This document shows, piece by piece, positions 1 through 7,830 of a stretch of 64,000 nt of DNA. The translations under genes were made by a program, and so were the position numbers. Position 1 is the stretch's first letter. The number at the start of each line of letters is the position of its first letter. The notes under the pieces were generated by a model. The model worked only from the letters and a program-made list of their open reading frames with translations, searched no databases and was not told the DNA's origin. Source of the DNA: CAWDAQ01 sp963800325 (lineage in GTDB: Bacteria > Actinomycetota > Actinomycetes > Actinomycetales > Dermatophilaceae); NCBI GenBank assembly GCA_963800325.1, contig CAWDAQ010000008.1:1-64000 (forward strand), written 5' to 3'.

Positions 1-111
1 TAGCACGAAATACACATGTCTGTACTTGATGTGAGCAAGATCCCGGCCGCCGGGGCATCACTCAAGAGCGGGTTTTTGCCGCCGATATGTGCTGGCGGAT
101 TGGGGGTGGAC

Positions 112-1122
112 ATGGTGTGTGCGGCTTGTGAGGCCTCTGTGGCCCCGGGCGCGGTGTTCTGTACGTCGTGTGGTGCCCGGGTGCGGGCGCTCGTGCCGGA
201 GCGTCCGCTCCTGCCGGACCCGTCAGCACCGGAGGGTCCGACAGGACTGGCGGAGCCACCCGGCGCGATGGTCCGGGCGCCCGGCGCGGCCGTGACGTTG
301 TCCGCGCTGACGCCGCTGAGGCTCTTGCTCACCCAGCTCCTGGCCGTGCGGGGTCTGGCCGCGTGGTTTCTGCTGTTCGCGTCGGCCCCCTTCGTCCTGT
401 TGCAGCTGACTGCCGAGGACACCGACATCCGCCGCGCCGCGTGGGGGTTCGCCACGTACTTCGCCCTGATGTGGGCGCTCGCCATGCACGCCCTCATCAG
501 GCCGGAGAGGGTCGACCGCTGGCTCGTCGTCCGCGTCGTCGCGGGGGTCGCGGTCGGTGGCACCGCGTTGGCGCTCTTCCTCGAGAACGAGCTCGACCCG
601 GACATGTCGTCGGTCGCGTGGACGGTCCTGGGGGTCGGATTCCCCGAGGAGCTCGCCAAGGTGGCCCCGATCCTCGTGTTCATGCTGGTGCGGAACCGGG
701 CGTGGACGACGCGGATGTACCTGTTCATGGGTGCGCTGTCCGGGCTGACGTTCGGGGTGATCGAGGCCGTCGAGTACTCGTCCCTGTACGAGCAGTTCGC
801 CGACACGGGCGCGGCCGCGGCGATCACGACCCAGACGATCTGGCGTCTCCTGGCCGACGGACTCTTCCACGGGTGCTGCGCCGCGGTGGCCGGCTACTTC
901 GTCGGGCTGGCGTCCTGGCGCCGCGACAAGACCTGGTCGCTGGTCGCCGTCGGCGTTGGACTGTCCGCGCTCCTGCACGGCGTCTACGACCGGTGGGCGG
1001 ATGGCTGGATCGGAACCGCGACCGCGGTGCTCATCGTGGCGCTGTTCGTCGGCTACGTCAGGACCGGCGACGCTATCGCGGTGGACATGGCGGGGGAGTC
1101 CACCCCCGGAGCGAGGGAGTAG
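112..1122 (+). CDS. Zinc-ribbon PrsW-family membrane protease
   Basis: Likely an intramembrane metalloprotease of the PrsW (M82/CPBP-like) class. The N-terminus is a zinc ribbon with CxxC pairs at about residues 3-6 and 17-20. A Pro-rich linker and about eight hydrophobic segments follow. The protease signature is visible as EELAK (EExxK) followed by a long hydrophobic stretch, then FHG and a late LLHGVYD histidine motif. I chose ATG 112 because GGGGGTGG lies just upstream and the zinc ribbon begins at once; an upstream ATG at 16 has no good ribosome site. It sits two bases before another zinc-ribbon membrane gene, so the two are probably co-transcribed. Family assignment is good; substrate unknown. 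Confidence 0.8.
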   Translation: MVCAACEASVAPGAVFCTSCGARVRALVPERPLLPDPSAPEGPTGLAEPPGAMVRAPGAAVTLSALTPLRLLLTQLLAVRGLAAWFLLFASAPFVLLQLTAEDTDIRRAAWGFATYFALMWALAMHALIRPERVDRWLVVRVVAGVAVGGTALALFLENELDPDMSSVAWTVLGVGFPEELAKVAPILVFMLVRNRAWTTRMYLFMGALSGLTFGVIEAVEYSSLYEQFADTGAAAAITTQTIWRLLADGLFHGCCAAVAGYFVGLASWRRDKTWSLVAVGVGLSALLHGVYDRWADGWIGTATAVLIVALFVGYVRTGDAIAVDMAGESTPGARE

Positions 1123-1124
1123 AT

Positions 1125-1751
1125 GTGAGCGGTCTTGTCATGTGCGGTGCCTGTGGCGCCGCAGTGCCCGGGGGAGCGTTCTGCTCGGTGTGCGGAACGG
1201 CGCTGGGCGCTGCGACGACGGCGTCCCCGCCTGCCGAGGACCTGCTAGGTCCCGGGACCGCAGCCAGCACCGAGTCCGTAGGACTCTCCTCGCTGGCGCC
1301 GGTCACCTCGCCTCCTCGGGGTGGTCTGCGCGACCGGTGGAACGGTCGCGCGGCGGCCGTCCTCGGCGTCGCGGGCGTGGTCTTGGCGAGCGCCGTCATC
1401 GTCTTCGGCCACGGAGCCAAGCACACCGTGACGGGAGACCTGTCACTCTCCGACACCGACTTCAGCGGCTACTCCAGCGGCAGCAGCTGCAGCGGCAGCT
1501 ACGGGTACGACGACATCGACGCCGGCGCGGAGGTCCGGATCAAGGATGAGTCCGGCACCCTGGTGGCCACCGGCACTCTCGAGCCAGGCACCTTCGACGG
1601 GCTGTACTGCGTGTTCCCGTTCACCGTCGAGGACGTGCCCACGGCGAAGTACTACGAGATCTCGGCGGGGAACGACTCGCGCGGCGGCGTGCACTTCACG
1701 CCCAAGGAGATGAAGTCCCGCCACTGGGCCGCCCACCTGAGCCTCGGATGA
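1125..1751 (+). CDS. Zinc-ribbon single-pass membrane protein
   Basis: About 208 residues, no recognised enzyme. The N-terminus has a zinc ribbon (MCGACG then CSVCG). A linker and one transmembrane segment (AAVLGVAGVVLASAVIVFG) follow near residues 75-95, then a Ser/Gly/Tyr-rich extracytoplasmic part ending in a beta-rich domain. The layout (cytosolic zinc ribbon, one helix, outer sensor-like domain) resembles the protein encoded at 31368-32144. The start GTG at 1125 follows the upstream stop by two bases; an in-frame ATG at 1140 is the alternative. Its stop overlaps the next start (ATGA). Function unknown; the co-encoded protease could process it, which is inference. Confidence 0.75.
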   Translation: MSGLVMCGACGAAVPGGAFCSVCGTALGAATTASPPAEDLLGPGTAASTESVGLSSLAPVTSPPRGGLRDRWNGRAAAVLGVAGVVLASAVIVFGHGAKHTVTGDLSLSDTDFSGYSSGSSCSGSYGYDDIDAGAEVRIKDESGTLVATGTLEPGTFDGLYCVFPFTVEDVPTAKYYEISAGNDSRGGVHFTPKEMKSRHWAAHLSLG

Positions 1752-2758
1752 TGTCCGCCCTCGGTGCCCGGGTGCGCCGGGTCGCAAGTCCGTGGCGGCT
1801 GACGGGCCTGGCGCTCGTGGCGGCGGGAGCCGCGATCGTGCTCGCGCCACTGCCGAGCCGCGTCGGCTGTCCCGCCCCCGCCTACGCCCTGACCCAGACA
1901 CCGCACGCGACCGCGTTCGCGGGTCGTCAGCCCGCGGAGCCGACAGGTCTCGCCCGCGCGGAGGCCCGGAAGCGGGCGGCCGACGCGGCGATCGCGGCCC
2001 TGGACGACGTCGACGACGCGGTCGCCGTGAAGCAGCAGGCGGCGGACACGGCGGACCGGAAGGCGTCGCGTGCCGAGAACGCCGCGGAGGAGGCGCAGTA
2101 CGCAAGCACTCCCATCGAGGACGACCCGGACATGGCCCAGTTCGACGTCGACGACGCCCAGAGCGCGGTCGACTCCGCCCAGGACATGCTGGACTTCGAC
2201 ACGCAGATGGCCCAGGACGCCAAGGACGGCGGCTACTACGACAGCTACTACCAGGACGAGATCGACTCCGACGAGCAGGACCTCGCGGACGCCCAGAAGG
2301 ACCTGGCCGCCGCCGAGGCGAACCTCGAGACGGTGAAGGGCAAGGCCGCTGCTTCCGATGCTCAGAAGGAGGCGCTGAAGGCGACCGCGAAATCCTTGCG
2401 CAGCGCGGCGAAGGACCTGCAGGCAAGCGCGGACGAGGCCGGATCCGGCGCCGAGCGGCAGCGGGAGCTGGCGGAGGAGGAGCTGTCGTCCGCGCAGGAC
2501 GAGGTGTGGAGCCTCGAGGCCGAGCACACCGCGGCGATGAACCGGTGGTCCCACGCAAAGGCCCAGGACGCCCTCGCCGCCCGCGCTGTGGCTGCCGAGC
2601 ACGAGGCGTGCCGGACCCTTGGATTGCGCGACGGCGGTGCCGCCGTGGCGCTGGCAGCCACAGGGGTGTTGGCCCTGCTGCCCTGGCGGGCGTTCAGCCG
2701 CATGACGATGCCGCACCTACGACGGCGACGCCCGCGACTCCGGCTCAGACGGCGATGA
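1748..2758 (+). CDS. Membrane-anchored coiled-coil protein
   Basis: 336 residues. A hydrophobic segment near residues 15-33 is followed by a long Ala/Asp/Glu-rich region (about 65-290) with heptad-like spacing typical of an extended coiled coil. A second hydrophobic segment (AVALAATGVLALLPW) comes near the C-terminus, then an Arg-rich tail. It overlaps the preceding gene by four bases. The Arg-rich tail is suspicious: from about 2706 to 2858 another frame, the same one used by the next gene, has stronger GC at third positions and an acidic, plausible protein sequence. The annotated C-terminus may therefore reflect a frameshift. Function unknown; probably a structural or sensing partner in the four-gene cluster. 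Confidence 0.65.
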   Translation: MMSALGARVRRVASPWRLTGLALVAAGAAIVLAPLPSRVGCPAPAYALTQTPHATAFAGRQPAEPTGLARAEARKRAADAAIAALDDVDDAVAVKQQAADTADRKASRAENAAEEAQYASTPIEDDPDMAQFDVDDAQSAVDSAQDMLDFDTQMAQDAKDGGYYDSYYQDEIDSDEQDLADAQKDLAAAEANLETVKGKAAASDAQKEALKATAKSLRSAAKDLQASADEAGSGAERQRELAEEELSSAQDEVWSLEAEHTAAMNRWSHAKAQDALAARAVAAEHEACRTLGLRDGGAAVALAATGVLALLPWRAFSRMTMPHLRRRRPRLRLRRR

Positions 2759-2858
2759 CGACCACGAGAGCGCGTCGCAGGATCCCGAGCGCTGGCGCCG
2801 CTCCACCATCGGGCTCGGCGAAGACTCTCGTTGCCGACGCGACGGGAGGGGTCGTCTC

Positions 2859-4649
2859 GTGAGCCGCCGCCGCACCAAGCGTGCCCGCACGCCGGCTGCC
2901 AAGCCGGCGCCCCTTCGAACGGGCCCGACCCGGCCCGTCGGCACCGGCGGCGAGAAGGGCTCCGCCCCGGTGACACCCGAGGTGAATCGCGTCGTCACAG
3001 ATCAGGACGCCGCCGCGCTGGCGGCCCGGCTCAACAGCCCCACCCGCCCTGTGCCTGTCGTGGTCGTCAGCACCGCCGCCGGCCAGGCCGAGCCCTACGT
3101 CGACGTGAAGGAGATCGCTGAGGCCGTTGCCGGTCTCGCCCAGGTGTACGTCCTCCCTCCGGGCGACGCGTCGTGGGCGTTCTCGAGGGGGATGGCGCCC
3201 CAGACACAGGTCTACGGAGGCGCCTCTCGGGTGTACCCGGCGGACCTGTCGTGGACGACCCGCCCCACGTTGGCCCCGCTGCGCTTCGCGTACGGCTTCG
3301 GGGACAGGTCGCGCGTGACGGACCTGCTCATCGCGGATGCGATGGCGGCGGCGATGAAGGCCGGCTTGCTGTCATCGACTGCGGGAACGACCGGGCTTCC
3401 CGCCCACGGAACGGTCCTCGGTGTCGTGGGCAACAGGGCCCTCGTCTCGCTCGACGGCGTTCCGGCCACCGTCTGGCCCGAACTGACCGTGCCCGGACTC
3501 GTCGCGAAACAGCTGTTCAGCGTGGGCATGCACGTTTCGGGGCAGTACGAGCAACGCGAGGGAAGGCTGGACGTCCGTGACTCCTTGGTGCCCCTGGTCG
3601 GGCTCATCGCCGGTTACGAGGAGGGCATGACGATCCTCGGGCGGATCGACCGGCTCGATGCCGGAGGGTGCCACGTCGAGCTCGTGCCCGGCTGGCGGGT
3701 GTTCGTCGCCGCCGGAGACGTCACGATCGACACGAGCCTGCCGCTCACCTCACTGATCACCACCGCCGAGGTCGTGATCGCCCGCATCAAGCGCATCGGC
3801 GAGCCCTCAGGCAAGGGCTGGAGGCTCTCCCTCGTCGAGTCAGACGCGGACGAGCGCGCACCCCATGCCCCCGCGCTGCTCCCGGGCGGTCCGCCGTGGC
3901 TGACCGTTCCCGACCCCGTCGCCGGCGAGCCCGAGGAACCGGAGGTCCAACCCCCTCTGCGAGAGGCGACCGAGGCTCCGCGCCAGGATCGCGCGAAGGG
4001 CTCGCACCGGGCCGCCGACTCAGAGCTTGCAGGTGCGGTGGCTCAGCTCGAGGCCATGCGTCAGGAACGCGACGACTTCCTGAGCGAGCTTTCCGAGACG
4101 CGGGCGCGGCTGGACCGGATCGACAGGGACCGTGTCCGCCTGCGCGCCCAGGTGCGCGAGGCGGGGAACCTCGCCGAACGTCGTCGCCGCGAGATCGCCG
4201 ATCTCGAGCAGCGGCTGCGCCTCATCGCGCAGGACGGCGCGTTGTTCCTGGACCCGGTCGAGCAGCTCGACTTCGAGGTCAGGCTCGCGTGGGCTCGCCG
4301 CACAGCACCCAGCGAGAAGCGGGACCTGCCCCTGGCCCCCTACCGGTACGGCGCCGAGTTCCTTGACACCGTCGCCGAGGTCGACGGCCTCGACCGGCAG
4401 AAGTTCGTGGACGTCATCGTCGACGTCGCCACCGGCCGGGTCCACGCCGTCAACGGCCGCGAAACCCACCAGCTGCGGCAAGCCCAAGGAGCAGGCTCGA
4501 CGTACGTCACCCGCCCGGACGGCTCGACGTGCTGGCGAGTCGCCCTGCAGGTCGCCAGCCCGCAGGCCCGCCGTCTGCACTACTGGCACTGCCCCGACGG
4601 CTCCCTCGAGTTCTCGAGTGTCCGCCTCCATGACGACGTCAAGCCATGA
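2859..4649 (+). CDS. Large protein with two S1/OB-like domains and coiled coil
   Basis: 596 residues. A basic N-terminal tail (about 1-40) suggests nucleic-acid contact. An alpha/beta domain (about 60-185) contains a YGGASRVYP motif. Two consecutive beta-barrel segments that read like S1/OB folds follow; the second (about 250-330) has the S1 rhythm GRIDRLDAGG...VFVAAGDV...LSLVE. A Pro/Glu-rich linker leads to a charged coiled coil (about 385-455) and a C-terminal domain of about 130 residues. GTG 2859 has a GGGAGGG ribosome site. It is the last gene of the zinc-ribbon/protease cluster. I do not recognise the family as a whole; a cytosolic nucleic-acid-binding role is inference. Confidence 0.7.
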   Translation: MSRRRTKRARTPAAKPAPLRTGPTRPVGTGGEKGSAPVTPEVNRVVTDQDAAALAARLNSPTRPVPVVVVSTAAGQAEPYVDVKEIAEAVAGLAQVYVLPPGDASWAFSRGMAPQTQVYGGASRVYPADLSWTTRPTLAPLRFAYGFGDRSRVTDLLIADAMAAAMKAGLLSSTAGTTGLPAHGTVLGVVGNRALVSLDGVPATVWPELTVPGLVAKQLFSVGMHVSGQYEQREGRLDVRDSLVPLVGLIAGYEEGMTILGRIDRLDAGGCHVELVPGWRVFVAAGDVTIDTSLPLTSLITTAEVVIARIKRIGEPSGKGWRLSLVESDADERAPHAPALLPGGPPWLTVPDPVAGEPEEPEVQPPLREATEAPRQDRAKGSHRAADSELAGAVAQLEAMRQERDDFLSELSETRARLDRIDRDRVRLRAQVREAGNLAERRRREIADLEQRLRLIAQDGALFLDPVEQLDFEVRLAWARRTAPSEKRDLPLAPYRYGAEFLDTVAEVDGLDRQKFVDVIVDVATGRVHAVNGRETHQLRQAQGAGSTYVTRPDGSTCWRVALQVASPQARRLHYWHCPDGSLEFSSVRLHDDVKP

Positions 4650-4875
4650 CCGCCAGCTGTGCTCAGTCACCACTGCGCGCCACTCTCCTGGACTCAACTC
4701 TTCGGTGAGTAGCAGTCGTCTTGTGCAGATGGACTCGATCTGCACCAGTAGCGACTGACTGCCGGAGCGTCCAAGTCGCCGGCGGCGAGCCAAAACCGAA
4801 CGATTTGCCGGACAGCCCGTCGCGATGCTGCCACCCTGTTGCTTGGGGGATTCGCCAGGAGCCAGCGAGGTTGAT

Positions 4876-5382
4876 GTGCCGGACATTGAGGTCGATCAAG
4901 AAGTATATTCAGGGCTGCAGGCGAGGGCTGAACCCTTTGTCGACACTCCGAACTCGGTGCTGCGGCGCGTCCTCGGTCTCGGGACAGCACCCGGAAACGG
5001 AACCCACGAGGTGACGACGCTCGGGAACGACGCAACGACTCGCTCCGGGTCCGAAAACTCGGCAGAGACCGTCGGCGGTCCGGTGCCTCGAATGGTGGCG
5101 CTCGTGGAAGCGGGAGTCCTCAGGCCCGGAGAGCCCATAGTGCTCTCAAAGCCGAACACCGGCGAAGAGCTTCGTGCCAGCGTCTTGGCGGATGGTCGGA
5201 TCAGACTGTTGGACGGATCCGTGCACGACAGCCCGTCCGGGGCCGCGAAGGCACTAGTTGGCCGCAACGTGGGTGGCTGGACGTCATGGCGCCGCGAATC
5301 TGACGGCCAGACCCTTGAGCGTCTCTGGGTCGCATGGGACCGCCAACATGGCAGCGGAGAGCGCTACCCACACGCCGGGTGA
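4876..5382 (+). CDS. SeqA-like N-terminus plus RAMA-like domain protein, copy 1
   Basis: About 168 residues. Residues 3-35 (IEVDQEVYSGLQ...SVLRRVLGL) resemble the N-terminal oligomerisation segment of SeqA (IEVDDELY...DILRRML). The C-terminal half has the pattern of RAMA domains (restriction enzyme adenine methylase-associated): DG-I-L-DGS, then SPSGAAKALV, then GW-SWRR and W. RAMA domains are proposed readers of modified DNA. GTG 4876 was chosen because the SeqA-like homology begins there and GCGAGG precedes it; an ATG at 4825 would add an unrelated tail. A paralogue follows at 5606. Its position beside a methyltransferase-containing restriction island suggests sensing of modified or hemimodified DNA. 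Domain calls are from motif reading only. Confidence 0.7.
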   Translation: MPDIEVDQEVYSGLQARAEPFVDTPNSVLRRVLGLGTAPGNGTHEVTTLGNDATTRSGSENSAETVGGPVPRMVALVEAGVLRPGEPIVLSKPNTGEELRASVLADGRIRLLDGSVHDSPSGAAKALVGRNVGGWTSWRRESDGQTLERLWVAWDRQHGSGERYPHAG

Positions 5383-5602
5383 GCCCGGACAACGCCTGGA
5401 ACTAGCAGGAGTCTGTGCGAGTCTGGGCTGCCGCCAGCAAGCATTGAGGAAAGCCTTGTTGGCGTGTCCGGAGGTCACGGGATTGGTTGAAGCCCCAAAC
5501 AGAGAGGAACGGGAGCTCTTGCGCCGTTTGGGGAACGAGCCTTCGTTCCGAGTGAGATCCTGTCCCAAGCTCGAGCCCACGTCTCCAGACGCACCGGGGT
5601 AG
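5347..5602 (+). CDS. Possible small coupled ORF between the RAMA-like genes
   Basis: An 85-codon frame begins at an ATG inside the 3' end of the first RAMA-like gene and stops just before the second. The sequence has an amphipathic stretch (QQALRKALLACPEVTGLV, then EERELLRRLG) that could fold. Third-position GC is only about 65 percent, lower than good genes nearby, and I recognise no family. It may be chance reading of a 220-base spacer. Confidence 0.2.
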
Positions 5603-5605
5603 CGA

Positions 5606-6088
5606 TTGCCAACGATAAGAATCGACGACGAGGTCTACGGGTTTCTCCGAGCCGGCGCCGAACCGTTCGTCGACACGCCGAACTCCGTCCTGCGTCGTCG
5701 CCTCGGTCTGGATTCTCCGGGCCGGGACGGGGAACGCGCGATGCAGTGCACGGCCGGGATCCCACGAACGGGCACCCAGCGCCTCCACGCCCAAGAGGGG
5801 GCGGTCCCTCGGATGGTGACCTTGGTGGAGCACGGAGTCTTGGAGTCCGGTGAGACGCTCGTCTTCTCACGCCCACGCCTTGGGGACCGGTTCCAAGCGA
5901 TCATCACCGCTGACGGTCGGTTGCGACTTCCCGACGGTTCCGTGCACAACAGCCCCTCGGGAGCCGCCCAGACACTCGTGGAGCACCAGATCAACGGTTG
6001 GGTCGCTTGGCGCCGTGAGACTGACGGTCGGACGCTGAAGAGCCTCTGGGTTGCTTGGGAGCGCCGCTCTCAAACCGGGGATACATGA
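5606..6088 (+). CDS. SeqA-like N-terminus plus RAMA-like domain protein, copy 2
   Basis: 160 residues, paralogue of the protein at 4876-5382. It shares the segment PFVDTPNSVLRR exactly and the same order: SeqA-like strand-helix-helix (TIRIDDEVYGFL) then a RAMA-like domain (DGRLRLPDGSV, SPSGAAQTLV, GWVAWRRETDG). The start is TTG 5606, set by the alignment with copy 1. The middle linker (about residues 45-70) is unrelated between copies while both ends are conserved, as expected for an old tandem duplication whose linker drifted. Probable role: dimeric or oligomeric reader of modified DNA serving the adjacent restriction island (inference). It converges on the 3' end of operon A. Confidence 0.7.
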   Translation: MPTIRIDDEVYGFLRAGAEPFVDTPNSVLRRRLGLDSPGRDGERAMQCTAGIPRTGTQRLHAQEGAVPRMVTLVEHGVLESGETLVFSRPRLGDRFQAIITADGRLRLPDGSVHNSPSGAAQTLVEHQINGWVAWRRETDGRTLKSLWVAWERRSQTGDT

Positions 6089-6196
6089 AGGGCCGTCCGG
6101 CTCGATGCGAAGTTCGTCGCGTACTGCCCGATGGACGAACGCGAGACGGCACGTTACGGCCATGCTCTGCAGGCCTGCCTCGACGGCACTGTCCGG

Positions 6197-6952
6197 CTAT
6201 GAGCGGCGTGGGTCCACCTCGTCTGCGACGCGGGTCACGAGATCGTACAACTCGTCGTCGGAGAGGATGTCGAGCTGCAGGGGGCCGGTCTCGGCGGTCA
6301 GGCTGCGCATGAGGGAGCGGGTGAACTCCATCCGACCCGTCGAGCCACTGTAGGTCGCGACCGCCTGACCGGCGAAGCGAACGAGGCGAACGTTGCGCGC
6401 AACGGCGCTCCGCTCCAGGAGCGCGCCGAACTCGTCTTCCCCGAAGGCGTAGCCGGTCTCCTCCATGACGGGCCCCATGATCCGCCAGCGTCGCCACGCC
6501 AACTTCAGGTAGTTGCGGTCCCGACCCGCTTGACGACCGATCCACCGGTCCTTGGGCAGTGCTCCCGCGGGTCCGGGGGCAGGCCATCTGCTGGCAAGCA
6601 CGTCCGGAAACAGCATGAGGGCGAGAAAGGACCAGACGCCGTCATGAGCGGCGTCGCTTGCGCTGGGCCCGATGACTTCGTCTATCGCCTGCCCTAGCAG
6701 CCTTGAGTGCACGGCGTTCTCCGGCTGGGTCCCGGGGTGGACACCGGTCAGGGCTTCCGTCACCCCGGACCGCCAGCGGCGAAGGTCCGACTCGGTCGCA
6801 ACGCTCCCGCCCGTCGGATTGGGGACGGCGGATCCAGGGTGCTCGGTGACAAGGTCCTTCGCCGGAGTGCCCTCACCTAGCTGCGCCTCGATCTCGCCGA
6901 GCCTGGCAAAAGCTGCGGCTGCTGTCAGTCGGGGGATCAGGAGGTGCTTCAC
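6197..6952 (-). CDS. DUF6339-like protein, last gene of defence operon A
   Basis: 251 residues, alpha-helical in appearance, no catalytic motif that I can identify. It resembles proteins grouped as DUF6339, found beside Z1/GHKL/DUF4420 genes, but I hold that family name loosely. A conserved-looking segment (KDRWIGRQAGRDRNYLKLAWRR) lies mid-protein. The start is GTG 6952, overlapping the preceding stop as GTGA, so translation is coupled to the upstream gene. It has no counterpart in operon B, which carries an AIPR gene instead. Expected role: structural or targeting subunit of the restriction complex (inference). Confidence 0.7.
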   Translation of the reverse strand: MKHLLIPRLTAAAAFARLGEIEAQLGEGTPAKDLVTEHPGSAVPNPTGGSVATESDLRRWRSGVTEALTGVHPGTQPENAVHSRLLGQAIDEVIGPSASDAAHDGVWSFLALMLFPDVLASRWPAPGPAGALPKDRWIGRQAGRDRNYLKLAWRRWRIMGPVMEETGYAFGEDEFGALLERSAVARNVRLVRFAGQAVATYSGSTGRMEFTRSLMRSLTAETGPLQLDILSDDELYDLVTRVADEVDPRRS

Positions 6953-7830
6953 GAGCCGTCCTCCATGAGGAACGAGGTACCTGCCTGCAACTGGCAGAGG
7001 GTCTCCGCCCGGTCGTCGCGGAGGCGGGCAACGGCGGCAGCCAGTGGGACTCCGAGGTAGAGGGTCGTCAGGTGGTTCAGTGCCTCACCGACGGAGTCGA
7101 CTTCGAACTCCGACGCCACGTCCCCAGCGAAGAGTGACGTCACGGTCGTGAGAAGCTGCTCCACGATGCCGTGGAAGAGTACCGACTGCGCGAGCGACGG
7201 CTTCCCGGACAGGAGGTCGTTCGCGCGCGGGTGCTCGGAGTTGAGGAGGAGGCGGACCGCGCCCAGATAGGGGTCGTCCAAGGACTCTGGTTCGAATTGC
7301 AGCTTCCATGCGGCGGCGCTTGGGAGACCGGCGGAACGAAAGTCGAAGGCCTCCGTGGGAAACGTGGAGGCGGAGCCCTCCAAGATGAACCGGAAGGCTC
7401 TGTCGGCCTGCCAGAGCCGGCTGCCGCGTCGGTATGCCGATAGGTCGGGTGCCTCCTCTGTGTCCGGTCGGTCGAGGAGGACCGACTGGGTGACCTCGAT
7501 CCGGTCAGCGACCTCATGGGGCGGAATGTGAACCTCGACCCCGGCGGGGGCGCCGCCGGCCAGAAGAGGGGCGTAAGCGAGGTGCCGAGAGCCGCTCGTG
7601 CGACAGTCGACCTGCACGCAACCCACGAGACCGGACAGGTCAGCCAAGCCGGTGGATCGGAGGAACTCCGCTTCGTCGACCGTAATCGTCGACACCACGG
7701 TCGAGGGCGCCAGGTAGTCCCAGTGGGTCACGGGTTCGTCCACGCCGTACCACCGCTCACCCAGCCGCAGCCGGGGGTCGGTGAAACTGACCGCCGAGGC
7801 TGTAGCGGTTCGGTGCGGATACGCCCGCAT
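6949..7830 (-). CDS. Uncharacterised protein of defence operon A
   Basis: 293 residues of mixed alpha/beta character. I see no known catalytic motif. The start ATG shares one base with the stop of the GHKL ATPase gene upstream (TGATG), and the stop overlaps the next start by four bases, so it is locked inside a coupled operon. It is absent from operon B. Its invariable linkage to the ATPase here suggests a dedicated partner of that ATPase, perhaps an adaptor (inference). Confidence 0.7.
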   Translation of the reverse strand: MRAYPHRTATASAVSFTDPRLRLGERWYGVDEPVTHWDYLAPSTVVSTITVDEAEFLRSTGLADLSGLVGCVQVDCRTSGSRHLAYAPLLAGGAPAGVEVHIPPHEVADRIEVTQSVLLDRPDTEEAPDLSAYRRGSRLWQADRAFRFILEGSASTFPTEAFDFRSAGLPSAAAWKLQFEPESLDDPYLGAVRLLLNSEHPRANDLLSGKPSLAQSVLFHGIVEQLLTTVTSLFAGDVASEFEVDSVGEALNHLTTLYLGVPLAAAVARLRDDRAETLCQLQAGTSFLMEDGS

